Source of the DNA: an uncultured Flavobacteriaceae bacterium
GTDB taxonomy: Bacteria > Bacteroidota > Bacteroidia > Flavobacteriales > Flavobacteriaceae
DNA: 37,778 nucleotides
Direction: 5' to 3'
Assembly: GCA_938020445.1 (NCBI GenBank)
Contig: CALIIC010000025.1
Location: 1 to 37,778 of the forward strand
Below, one piece after another: positions 15,108 through 23,562 of the stretch. The first letter of the stretch is position 1. Every line of letters begins with the position of its first letter. The notes beneath the pieces were generated by a model. The model ran no database searches. It had not been told where the DNA came from and saw only the letters and a list, made by a program, of their open reading frames with translations. Position numbers and translations under genes: made by a program.

Positions 15108-16256
15108 ATGGCTAGACTCTTGACCCTTTGTTTGCTTTGCTGTTTCGTTGCTGTGAAGGCGCAGACCACCTCCGACGGAGAAATACCTAATAAGTTCCGA
15201 TCCATCGAGGTCAAATCGAATTATGGGAGCTATCTCTATACGGGAACGGCCTTGAGCGAGGCCGGGTTCTTAGATGCAGGCTATGGCGCGATCAATGTAA
15301 AAATTGGATGGCAGTCGAGCAATACGGAAAGTTGGTCCGCCTATTACAAATATCCTACTTATGGTATTGGGCTGTATTCAGGATTCTTAGGAAATGCGGA
15401 AGTTTTTGGTAACCCAAGTGCGGTTTATGGGTTTGTTGATTTTCCGATTGGGAATCCGAACCGGCGCAATAAGTTCAGTATTGAACCCTCTTTGGGAATA
15501 ACCTATAATTTACAGGAATACAACGCCGAAGAAAATCCGATAAATGATGCTTTTGGCGCTAGGGCAGCGGTGTATTTTGGTCTTGATATTGGTTTTGAAT
15601 ACCGTTTTACCCGAGAGTTGGATTTGACCTATGGGGTCGATTTTACACACTTCAGCAATGGTAGCAGCTATCAGCCCAATTTGGGGTTGAACCTCTTTGG
15701 AATCAACCTGGGCGTAAAATACCATTACAATGCTGCCCAAAGAGCGGTCGACAATGACCCTTATACCAAAAACCTACTCCAAGCCAGGTATAAATCCCCC
15801 AAAAAGACCAAACCGACAAAAATCAACGAAAATTCAATATCGATATATCTTGCAGGCGGAGGAAAACAAACAGATGAAGACGGCGGCACCGACCGACAGT
15901 TTGGCGTTTTTTCGGGTGTTTTAGATTATGAACACCGCTTCAATGCCATACATGGCATCACAGGGGGGCTTGATTTCTTTTATGATAACTCCTTACAAGA
16001 GTTTGACCAGGCGGTGGACAGAACTTCCATTGGAATACATGCGGGCTATGATTTCAATTTTTGGAAAATGGTCATAAAGGCGCAGATAGGGACCTACCTT
16101 ACAGACAATTTGGGCAAGGGTGCCTATTTTATGCGGCCCGCCCTTCGCTATAACATCAACAAAACACTCTTTGCCCAGTTTGGGTTAAAGACCCTTGATG
16201 GCGGGGCGGCGGATTATATTGAATTCGGAATCGGGTTGAAGCCATTTAAATGGTAA
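15108..16256 (+). CDS. PagL-like lipid A deacylase (acyloxyacyl hydrolase family)
   Basis: A 382-residue outer-membrane protein. The ATG at 15108 gives a signal peptide ending in VKAQ; an upstream in-frame ATG lies inside the preceding gene. Residues 20-205 match the PagL barrel, including the catalytic THFSNGSSYQPNLGLNLFG with His181 and Ser183. PagL removes the 3-O-linked acyl chain of lipid A at the outer leaflet. Residues about 240-382 form a second run of barrel-like strands not found in minimal PagL proteins, ending in aromatic residues (KPFKW). It is the last gene of the tight operon; the next gene encodes a different type of lipid A deacylase. Confidence 0.8.
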   Translation: MARLLTLCLLCCFVAVKAQTTSDGEIPNKFRSIEVKSNYGSYLYTGTALSEAGFLDAGYGAINVKIGWQSSNTESWSAYYKYPTYGIGLYSGFLGNAEVFGNPSAVYGFVDFPIGNPNRRNKFSIEPSLGITYNLQEYNAEENPINDAFGARAAVYFGLDIGFEYRFTRELDLTYGVDFTHFSNGSSYQPNLGLNLFGINLGVKYHYNAAQRAVDNDPYTKNLLQARYKSPKKTKPTKINENSISIYLAGGGKQTDEDGGTDRQFGVFSGVLDYEHRFNAIHGITGGLDFFYDNSLQEFDQAVDRTSIGIHAGYDFNFWKMVIKAQIGTYLTDNLGKGAYFMRPALRYNINKTLFAQFGLKTLDGGAADYIEFGIGLKPFKW

Positions 16257-16361
16257 ACCAAAAATCGTAAACTGCCAACGTTTTTCCCGGCTGTTCTCAA
16301 AAATTTGACCTTTTGTAAATAAATAGGGCTTTGGTTGACTAAGGTTCAAAGGAGTAGCAAT

Positions 16362-16379
16362 ATGAAAAAAATCCTATGA
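16362..16379 (+). other. Five-codon leader ORF overlapping the next start
   Basis: ATGAAAAAAATCCTATGA encodes MKKIL and its stop overlaps the ATG of the LpxR-like gene as ATGA. AGGAG (16350-16354) is spaced 7 bases from this ATG but 21 bases from the downstream one. One extra A in the A7 tract would fuse the leader in frame with the downstream protein. It may act by translational coupling, reflect slippage in the A tract, or be a sequencing error. Confidence 0.4.
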
Positions 16380-17356
16380 AGTCAAGCAAATTTGGTAGTG
16401 GTTGCATAGGGTATCTATTTCTTTTGCTTACTCATTGGGGTACTGCTCAAAATACGCCTGCTTTTGATAGGGAGATTTCATTTTCCTCAGCAAATGATGC
16501 CTTTGTGGTCTGGCAGAATTCGGATCGGTTCTATAGCTACGGACTGGGGCTGAACCTGAAATTTAAAAAGGAGAAAATCCTGGGGCTACAACGGTATTTT
16601 CCCAAAAAGACGGGATATTTTTTTGAGGTCGGCCTCCGCTTGGAAGGCTATACCCCCACCAATAAAACGGTCAGCGAGGCCGACATACAACAAAATACCA
16701 TTTCTTTTGACCGCCCCTATGCGGGCTTGTTGTTCGGAAATTTTAACGTCACCTATGCTTTTGACCGCTCTTTTTTAAGGGGAAAGGCCCTGCTAGGGGT
16801 TATGGGGCCGGCTTCCTTCGCGGATGATTTTCAAGGGTGGTTTCATGATAATGTGACCGATGACCCCGTATTTGAAGAATGGCGGTTTCAAGTGCCGAAT
16901 CAGCTTATCGCAAACATAGCCCTTAGCTATGCCTACGATTTCATCCCGGAACACCGATGGTTCGATCTGTATGGAATGCTCCACACCCGTTTGGGGAACC
17001 TGTACATCGATGCGAGCCCGGCCTTGGGGCTGCGACTTGGAAAGTTCAATAAATTGGGGGAATCCGTTGGTATGGATAATAACATCTTATCCAATGCCGG
17101 TACAGAACTCTTTTTGCAATCGACCATTAGCAGCTCCTTGCATATTTTTGACGGTTCGGCACAGGGAAATCTGCTCAACAACGATTTTGAATATGGCGTT
17201 GCCGATTTAAACCCCGTTAGTGCCACCATGATTCAAAGTGTCTATTTTTCAGCAAGGCGCTTTTCCTTGGGAATCGAGCATTATTTCACCTTTGGGAAGG
17301 TAGTATCGCACGAGCGACATCTCTATGCAAGAACAATTTTAAAATATAAATTTTGA
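16376..17356 (+). CDS. LpxR-like lipid A 3'-O-deacylase
   Basis: A 326-residue outer-membrane protein of the LpxR type, which removes the 3'-acyloxyacyl group from lipid A. The expected landmarks are present: Asn40-Asp41 in SFSSANDAFV, the DRFYSYGLGL strand with Ser54 where Thr is usual, DRPYAG (112-117) and a GPASFADDFQGWFHDN segment with His157 as candidate catalytic base. The N-terminal hydrophobic stretch ends in GTAQ and serves as signal peptide, and the C-terminus is aromatic (KYKF). The ribosome-binding site fits an upstream five-codon ORF better than this ATG, so the true start may involve coupling. Confidence 0.8.
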   Translation: MKSSKFGSGCIGYLFLLLTHWGTAQNTPAFDREISFSSANDAFVVWQNSDRFYSYGLGLNLKFKKEKILGLQRYFPKKTGYFFEVGLRLEGYTPTNKTVSEADIQQNTISFDRPYAGLLFGNFNVTYAFDRSFLRGKALLGVMGPASFADDFQGWFHDNVTDDPVFEEWRFQVPNQLIANIALSYAYDFIPEHRWFDLYGMLHTRLGNLYIDASPALGLRLGKFNKLGESVGMDNNILSNAGTELFLQSTISSSLHIFDGSAQGNLLNNDFEYGVADLNPVSATMIQSVYFSARRFSLGIEHYFTFGKVVSHERHLYARTILKYKF

Positions 17357-17490
17357 GGGAGCCAAAAGTCCTTCATTTACAAGGATTTCCTTACTTTAGA
17401 AACGATTTGAAGGTGGGCTGTTGCAGAAAGGAAGGAATAGAATGGCCTTTAAAAAAACGGCAACATCAATTGAACCATAAAAACAACAAA

Positions 17491-17934
17491 ATGTACAAAA
17501 TAGCAAGTCTGGCACTGGTAGTGCTTCTATTTGGTTGCAACGGGCTTAAAACAACCGAAAATCAGAAAAAAGGAAATACGCCCAGCGAAAACAAAATTTT
17601 GATCAATGATGTGTGGGCTTTGACAGAAATACTCGAAGTCCCCCTATCCGATGACATCGCGAAACGGCCGCAGTTGGAATTCAACCATAAGGAGAATTCA
17701 TTTTCAGGAAATAACAGCTGCAATCAAATTACCGGAAACCTAAAGGAACTCACAAATACCGATATGGAGTTCGGGATCATCAAGGAAACCAAAATGGCCT
17801 GCAAAGAGATGAAACTGGCAAGCACCTTCGTACAGCAACTTCGCAATACACGTAGCTATAAAGTAACAAACGGAAACCTACACTTGCTAGACGCCGATGA
17901 AAAGGTACTGCTGCGGTTTAAAAAAATAGATTGA
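17491..17934 (+). CDS. META-domain (HslJ-like) lipoprotein
   Basis: A 147-residue lipoprotein with lipobox LLFGCNG (Cys at residue 16). The ATG at 17491 was chosen because the longer frame to 17353 has no signal peptide. Residues about 40-145 form a META domain: VWALTEI at the start, SFSGNNSCNQITGNL (the GCN-type signature) and KETKMACKEM. META-domain proteins such as HslJ are small beta-rich periplasmic proteins connected with stress resistance in other bacteria; the biochemical role is not established. No close operon partner is evident. Confidence 0.85.
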   Translation: MYKIASLALVVLLFGCNGLKTTENQKKGNTPSENKILINDVWALTEILEVPLSDDIAKRPQLEFNHKENSFSGNNSCNQITGNLKELTNTDMEFGIIKETKMACKEMKLASTFVQQLRNTRSYKVTNGNLHLLDADEKVLLRFKKID

Positions 17935-18005
17935 TGTTCTTTTTCGTTTGCCAACCAAGCCCTCTTAAGGTTTTAAGCCGATTCTAAATTAAAAACACCA
18001 CCCTA

Positions 18006-19955
18006 ATGACAAGGAAAAGGAGTTGTATGTTATTCGTGGCCCTTTTGTACGCAATGTGCGTTTTTGGCCAACAAAAAATTTTGCTTGAACATCGGGTACA
18101 AGAGAAGATCCTTCATACGGATACCGGAATTTTACTGGTGAAGACTTCGGGATCCGTCTACGGAATTGATCCCGAGAAACAAGCTATCATCTGGGAAAAT
18201 AAAGACATACGATCATTGGGCTTTGGGCGCTATTCCGAGATTCCACTTACGTCCTATGTTTTTTTTGAGGACAAGCCCCTGATCAACTCCAAAATTCTTT
18301 CCAAGACCTTAAATACAAAAGGTACTTCTCGTGCAATCGTTGATGTCACTACGGGAAGAATTGTTTTCAAGTCGAGCGACCAAGGGTTTCAAGCCGTTTT
18401 CAACACCCTCTTATTGCCTGAGCAAAAGGCGGTTTTGGTAGATGGCAAAACCGCCGAAGGGTTCGGAATTGGCCTCTTCGATATCGAAACGGGAAATCGC
18501 AAATGGGGTACCAATGTGACCAGTGATTTTTTTACCAGAACAAAAGGCGCAATCCTGAATGAGGAGAAGGTGGTATTGGATGCCGATGAAAATATTTTTT
18601 GGCTAAAGAACCGGCGCTTGCTTAAACTAGATCTTAAAACAGGCGGTATTGCATTCGACAGAAAGGGTATCACCGGCATTTTATTCAATGAGCTGGGAAC
18701 CAAACTCTATGTATCCTCTAACTATGTAAGCAGCAAAAAATTGAATCAAGAAACCGCCATTTACGCATTGAATCCCAAAACAATGGACAGTTTGTGGTCA
18801 GGTTCAGCCGTGCGCGTTCTAGGGAACATTTCAGAAACGACTTTGGACAAGAATCAGTTGATTGTAATTACTTCCAAAGGTTTTACCATCATAAACGCGG
18901 AAAATGGAAAGAAAAAATGGGACAAATCGCCCCCTTTGCCGCTAATCAAAAAAATAGTCCCTACGAAGGATAGTTATTTGGTTGTGCAGGAAAATAAGTT
19001 AACACGAATAGATCAGTTCGGTCAGAACGCATGGGATACACCATTGAAAATCACCTATTCGGATAGTGAAAACCCAGTGCATATTTTTGAGAATGACCAG
19101 CACGCGCTCTTTATTACACCCTCAAGGGCAAACAGGGTCGAGATCGAATCAGGTAAGAACATTTGGAAAGAAGACCTTACCCTCTTTGACGCCGCTTTTA
19201 TCAATAGAAATTTAAAACTCGAATTGCCGTATCATCGTGTATGGTTCAATCCTGAAACCAAGCAATTTCCCGTTTACAGCGAAAACAATTTCTATCTCTT
19301 TAACAATCAAGATAGCATCGCGCCGCAATCGTTATACCGTTTTGATTTTGGTAGGGAATTTCCAGAATTAAAAATCAGGGACAAGGGGTATCTGTTGTCT
19401 GAAAGCAATCATTTCTATTTATTCGACTTTTCAGGAAACTTGGTGTACAAAAAGGAATATCCCGCCCTGAAAAGCGGCTCTTTTGTCCGCAGGTCTTTTC
19501 GAGATTCTTTCTACTGGCTCCGAAGAAGCCTTCAAGTAACATCGGCAACGCTGCTTTTCGCACCTACCCAAGCAAATCGTGCGCTCAGAAGTGCCGTCAC
19601 ATCGAATAATTTAGGTGTTTTGGGCACAGGGGTTTCAGGTATTTACGGTACATACCATTCATACACCCGGGGCTTGAACAGCGTTACGGATTTCGATGTA
19701 GATGTAGGTTCCAATTTGGAGTACATCTTCAAAAGAATTCGCAAAAGCAGAAAAAATGAGGGCGCTATGCTTATCACGGTTCCCCAAGACGGGCAACTAC
19801 AAATTATTGATTTTCATATTGATACCGGAAATGAAAAGCTATTAAAGAAAATAGATGATAAGAATGATAATTTTATTATCGACGAGATCGAAAGGGTATT
19901 GTATTTGTTTGATCGGAAGGAAATTCATATCGAAAATTTGGTAAAGGAGGAGTAA
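18006..19955 (+). CDS. Secreted PQQ-type beta-propeller protein
   Basis: A 649-residue exported protein with signal peptide ending near residue 21 (CVFGQQ). The body is built of repeats typical of PQQ-like quinoprotein propellers, visible as D..TG...W units: YGIDPEKQAIIWENK, FDIETGNRKWGT, IINAENGKKKWDK and VEIESGKNIWKED. There are no dehydrogenase motifs, so it is more likely a binding scaffold than an enzyme. A less regular region follows (about 490-560), including FAPTQANRALRSAV, and then a final strand pair. Partner unknown; the META lipoprotein lies 72 bases upstream. Confidence 0.75.
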   Translation: MTRKRSCMLFVALLYAMCVFGQQKILLEHRVQEKILHTDTGILLVKTSGSVYGIDPEKQAIIWENKDIRSLGFGRYSEIPLTSYVFFEDKPLINSKILSKTLNTKGTSRAIVDVTTGRIVFKSSDQGFQAVFNTLLLPEQKAVLVDGKTAEGFGIGLFDIETGNRKWGTNVTSDFFTRTKGAILNEEKVVLDADENIFWLKNRRLLKLDLKTGGIAFDRKGITGILFNELGTKLYVSSNYVSSKKLNQETAIYALNPKTMDSLWSGSAVRVLGNISETTLDKNQLIVITSKGFTIINAENGKKKWDKSPPLPLIKKIVPTKDSYLVVQENKLTRIDQFGQNAWDTPLKITYSDSENPVHIFENDQHALFITPSRANRVEIESGKNIWKEDLTLFDAAFINRNLKLELPYHRVWFNPETKQFPVYSENNFYLFNNQDSIAPQSLYRFDFGREFPELKIRDKGYLLSESNHFYLFDFSGNLVYKKEYPALKSGSFVRRSFRDSFYWLRRSLQVTSATLLFAPTQANRALRSAVTSNNLGVLGTGVSGIYGTYHSYTRGLNSVTDFDVDVGSNLEYIFKRIRKSRKNEGAMLITVPQDGQLQIIDFHIDTGNEKLLKKIDDKNDNFIIDEIERVLYLFDRKEIHIENLVKEE

Positions 19956-20064
19956 TACTCAAATTTCGCACACTTAATTTTCCTAAAATGGCTATTGAGG
20001 AAGGACAAAATATATCACATTTGAACAAAAAAATCAGCAGCGAAAGTCGTATCTTAAAACGAAA

Positions 20065-21216
20065 ATGATTTCCCGAATAAAAGTAATGCCAAAACCGCTA
20101 GTGGTAATCGTGCTCTTGCTGTTTGTTTCAACTTCTAGCTGTTCGCTGTTAAAGCTCTCCCTTGAAGGCGATTCCGAACCATTTTCGAAAGCTGCCTTGA
20201 ATACCAGGTTGCTTGTTCGTGCTTTTCATGATGATTTTACCAATCAAGTGGTATTCGTTGCAGACTCTATTCGTAAGACCTCCCAAGATTTTGAAGTTCA
20301 AAAAAAGGCCATCCAGTGGAAAATAAATACGAACAAGGCTTCGGCCAAAGCTGCTTTTCAATCTATTCCTGAAATAGCCTTGGTAGACACCTGGATATTG
20401 AGCACTCAAATGGATGCCTATTTTAATACGGATGCCGGTAGTGTTGTCTTCAAAGCGGCTACTCCCCTAGCGGCGCAATTGGCCACCAAGATGCATCAAA
20501 AAATTCAAGAAACCGCGCGCGCCCTCTATCCCGAAAAGCGCTACGACCAGCTGGCTGGTTTTGTTGCGGACTATACGGCTAAGCACCCTTTTTCCTCCTT
20601 GGAATTTCCCAGACGAAATATTCTCAATGAACTTACACAACACTTGAATGTGGCCGACACAACTTATATTACCACCTTAGGTTCTGGATCTCAGGCCATG
20701 AGCGATCTTTCGGATCGGATCGGAGTTTTTAGGGAGCAGTTACAGTTGCAACTTGAATGGCAAAAGGAATTGATTTCATTAAACTGGGAAAATGATAGTA
20801 TTGCAGATAGCTATTTGGCGCGGGCCGATTCGCTTTCCGTACGCTTAGATCAGTTGGCTACCATAGCGCGGGAATCTCCGGAAACGATGGCCTTGATTGC
20901 TGAAAACATGCGTATGGAACTGCTGCCCATAGTATATAGTTTCAATGATGGCATTGACGGTTCGATCATTCGGTTTGCCGAGGAACGCAGTGCGTTGCAA
21001 AAGTTTATTGACGAACAAAGGGTATTGGCGGTCGATGACCTAAATACCTCAGGAAAGACCCTAATAACGGAAACTGGCGAAAGCATGACCGAAGTTATCA
21101 AGGAGGTAAGTTGGTTGCTCATTATTTTGGCACTTATTTTCGCGCTGGTTTTTGGTGGGATTCCATTTTATGCCGGGTATCTGGTGGCCAAGGCTCGGTT
21201 TCAGAAAAACGGATGA
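20065..21216 (+). CDS. Lipoprotein with long helical domain and C-terminal membrane helix
   Basis: I do not recognise this 383-residue protein. It has a hydrophobic leader with a lipobox-like end (VSTSSCS, Cys at about residue 27), a long Ala/Gln/Glu-rich helical region (for example IGVFREQLQLQLEWQKELIS), and a single C-terminal transmembrane segment (WLLIILALIFALVFGGIPFY) with a basic tail. It therefore seems anchored at both ends, with a coiled-coil-like body in the periplasm. The next gene, a small lipoprotein, follows after 29 bases and may work with it. A start at 20086 is also possible. Confidence 0.65.
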   Translation: MISRIKVMPKPLVVIVLLLFVSTSSCSLLKLSLEGDSEPFSKAALNTRLLVRAFHDDFTNQVVFVADSIRKTSQDFEVQKKAIQWKINTNKASAKAAFQSIPEIALVDTWILSTQMDAYFNTDAGSVVFKAATPLAAQLATKMHQKIQETARALYPEKRYDQLAGFVADYTAKHPFSSLEFPRRNILNELTQHLNVADTTYITTLGSGSQAMSDLSDRIGVFREQLQLQLEWQKELISLNWENDSIADSYLARADSLSVRLDQLATIARESPETMALIAENMRMELLPIVYSFNDGIDGSIIRFAEERSALQKFIDEQRVLAVDDLNTSGKTLITETGESMTEVIKEVSWLLIILALIFALVFGGIPFYAGYLVAKARFQKNG

Positions 21217-21245
21217 ATTCAATACGCTAAAAAGGAAGATTTTTG

Positions 21246-21566
21246 ATGAATAATACTGGTAACATACGAAAAGTTGCGACCGTATCCATATTGATTTCCA
21301 TGCTATTCTTAAGTGCATGCTCCTCGACAAAAAAGTGCGCCAATGGAGAAATGGGAATACTAAAAAAACTGGATTTGGATGGGTGCGGATGGGTCATTGA
21401 ACTCAAAAACGGGGAGCGGCTTCAGCCTATAAACCTCCATGATTTTGAAGTGCCCATGAAAGAAGGTCTCTCTATGAGTATTAGCTATAACAGGGTACAT
21501 GAAATGGCAAGCATCTGTATGGCAGGAATCATAGTGGAACTTAGTTGTTTGCAGATTCAAGAGTAA
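21246..21566 (+). CDS. Small cysteine-containing lipoprotein
   Basis: A 106-residue lipoprotein with lipobox LFLSACSS (Cys at residue 25). The mature part contains LDLDGCGWVIELKNGERLQP, a conserved-looking NL..F...MKEG.SM.ISY segment and SICMAGIIVELSCL. Besides the lipid-bearing Cys there are four cysteines, probably forming disulfides in the periplasm. Several short lipoproteins in flavobacteria have this DGC-W-I pattern, but I know no function. It follows the helical lipoprotein gene by 29 bases, consistent with co-transcription. Confidence 0.65.
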   Translation: MNNTGNIRKVATVSILISMLFLSACSSTKKCANGEMGILKKLDLDGCGWVIELKNGERLQPINLHDFEVPMKEGLSMSISYNRVHEMASICMAGIIVELSCLQIQE

Positions 21567-21679
21567 AGCCCTTAGCTGCAACAAGGCATTTTCGGTTTCA
21601 ATGGATGCTTGTCTATAGGGAACAGAAATTTATAAGCCCTTTATATCGAAGAAATACTACTTGATTAAAATGATAGTTC

Positions 21680-23500
21680 ATGAAATTTAAAGAGGAAAAA
21701 ATAAGGGAGTTGATAGCTCAAATAGAAACCATTTTGGAAGCGATCACGCTTGAAGAACCCAATTCTGATTCTTTCTTGGAAAAGGTACACCCTACTTACT
21801 TGAAGAGTGCCCAAAACCTAGTTCACTATGCGACGTTTAGGACCTTCGATTTAAGAACGACCCAGAAAAAGTTAAAGAATATGGGGTTGACCAGACTGGC
21901 AAAGGCAGAGGGACATTTGATGGGGAGTCTACTCAAAACAAGATTTATCCTTTATCGGTTGTTGGATTCGCAAGCCGTAGAAATTTCAAAGACGGGGCCC
22001 TATATAAAAAATGGCAAAAGGCTGCTGGCAAATCACACCAAAGAGCTTCTTGGGTACCGTTCCAAAGGAAGAAGGGTCCGGATCATGGTCACGCAGCCAA
22101 CCGCGTCCGCCTACGATTATCAAATGGTTCACGAGATGGTGCAGCATGGAATGAATTGCGCGCGTATTAACTGCGCCCATGACCATCCTGAAGTTTGGGA
22201 AAAAATCATTCAAAATGTAAAGCGGGCTTCAAAGGCCTTTGGTAAGAACGTAAAGATTGCGATGGACCTAGCCGGGCCAAAAATACGCACAGGGAGCATC
22301 ACGCCCGGGCCGAAGATTCGAAAATTCTCACCTGAACGCAATGAAAGTGGGAACATAGTGCGTCCGGCAGTACTCGTATTGATTCCTGAAATACAGCAGG
22401 ATTCGGAACCCAATGCGTTACCCGTGGGGTACGATTGGCTCAAAAAATTGGCGTTGGGCGATAAACTTAGGGTAACAGATACCAGAAATAAAGTGCGAAA
22501 GTTTAGAGTAGTCGAGATCAATGAGGAACGGGTACTGTTGCATTGCAATAAAACCTCCTATATCGCCACAGGTGCCGTCATCCACTGTGCGAACCGGGAA
22601 CTTGAAAATGGCATTATAGGAGCGCTTCCGCCGATAGAACGGTCCATTTTACTCCATACAGATGACCTGCTTACGATCACCAAAACCAATAGCCCTGGGA
22701 AGCGCGCAGTATTTGATGAAACCGGAAACCGTATCGAAAAACCAAGTATCGCTTGTCAGCTCCCGGAGGTTTTTAACAAAATAAAAGAAGGAGAGGCCAT
22801 CTTATTTGATGATGGTAAGATCGAAGGTTGCATAGAGGCCATATTCCCAGATTATTTTGAGGTGCGCATCACGCGGGCAAACGAAAAAGGGTCTAAACTA
22901 AAGGCAGAAAAGGGAATGAACTTCCCGACCACCGATCTCGGAATTAGTGGCCTTACGGCCAAAGATAAAATCGATCTGGAGTTTGTCGCCAAGCATGCCG
23001 ACCTGGTGAATTTTTCCTTTGTAAACTCCAAAGAGGATGTGGAAGAATTATTGGTTGAATTGAAAAAATGGGATGTGCTGAACAAGTTGGATATCATTCT
23101 TAAAATCGAGACCCGATTTGCTTTTGATAATCTGATAGAAATTCTCCTTACCGCCATGAAAGTCAAAAATATTGGGGTTATGATCGCCAGGGGTGACCTT
23201 GCCGTAGAAACCGGATGGGATACCATTGGAAAAGTACAGGAAGAGATATTGGCGATATGCGGAGCTGCACACGTACCCGTTGTATGGGCAACACAGGTGT
23301 TGGAAAGTTTCGCAAAAAAAGGCTTGCCTTCCCGGGCCGAAATAACAGATGCAACCGCTTCGTTAAAGGCAGAATGTGTTATGCTGAACAAAGGGCCTTA
23401 TATCAATGAGGTATTGCAATTACTGGACAAAATTCTTTCTCGCATGGAACGGTTTCATGAGAAAAACGAAACGATGCTTCCAAAAATGGAAAAATTATGA
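21680..23500 (+). CDS. pyk: Atypical pyruvate kinase without C-terminal domain
   Basis: A 606-residue protein whose residues about 130-590 are pyruvate-kinase-like. Substrate and metal motifs are recognisable: RIMVTQPTASAYDY and GMNCARINCAHDH at the start of the barrel, KIAMDLAGPKIRTG, the catalytic ILKIETRFAF with Lys475, GVMIARGDLAVETGWD, and WATQVLES followed by the SRAEITDA segment. The family's C-terminal regulatory domain is absent: the chain ends about 30 residues after MLNKGPY, where classical enzymes have MLSGETA. Instead there is an extra helical N-terminal region of about 130 residues. It probably makes ATP and pyruvate from phosphoenolpyruvate, but allosteric control should differ. 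No metabolic gene partner lies beside it. Confidence 0.82.
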   Translation: MKFKEEKIRELIAQIETILEAITLEEPNSDSFLEKVHPTYLKSAQNLVHYATFRTFDLRTTQKKLKNMGLTRLAKAEGHLMGSLLKTRFILYRLLDSQAVEISKTGPYIKNGKRLLANHTKELLGYRSKGRRVRIMVTQPTASAYDYQMVHEMVQHGMNCARINCAHDHPEVWEKIIQNVKRASKAFGKNVKIAMDLAGPKIRTGSITPGPKIRKFSPERNESGNIVRPAVLVLIPEIQQDSEPNALPVGYDWLKKLALGDKLRVTDTRNKVRKFRVVEINEERVLLHCNKTSYIATGAVIHCANRELENGIIGALPPIERSILLHTDDLLTITKTNSPGKRAVFDETGNRIEKPSIACQLPEVFNKIKEGEAILFDDGKIEGCIEAIFPDYFEVRITRANEKGSKLKAEKGMNFPTTDLGISGLTAKDKIDLEFVAKHADLVNFSFVNSKEDVEELLVELKKWDVLNKLDIILKIETRFAFDNLIEILLTAMKVKNIGVMIARGDLAVETGWDTIGKVQEEILAICGAAHVPVVWATQVLESFAKKGLPSRAEITDATASLKAECVMLNKGPYINEVLQLLDKILSRMERFHEKNETMLPKMEKL

Positions 23501-23562
23501 TCAACCTACCAAGGAATAATAGGATATGATAAGAAAGTTGTACAGGAACAAAGACCATTCGA

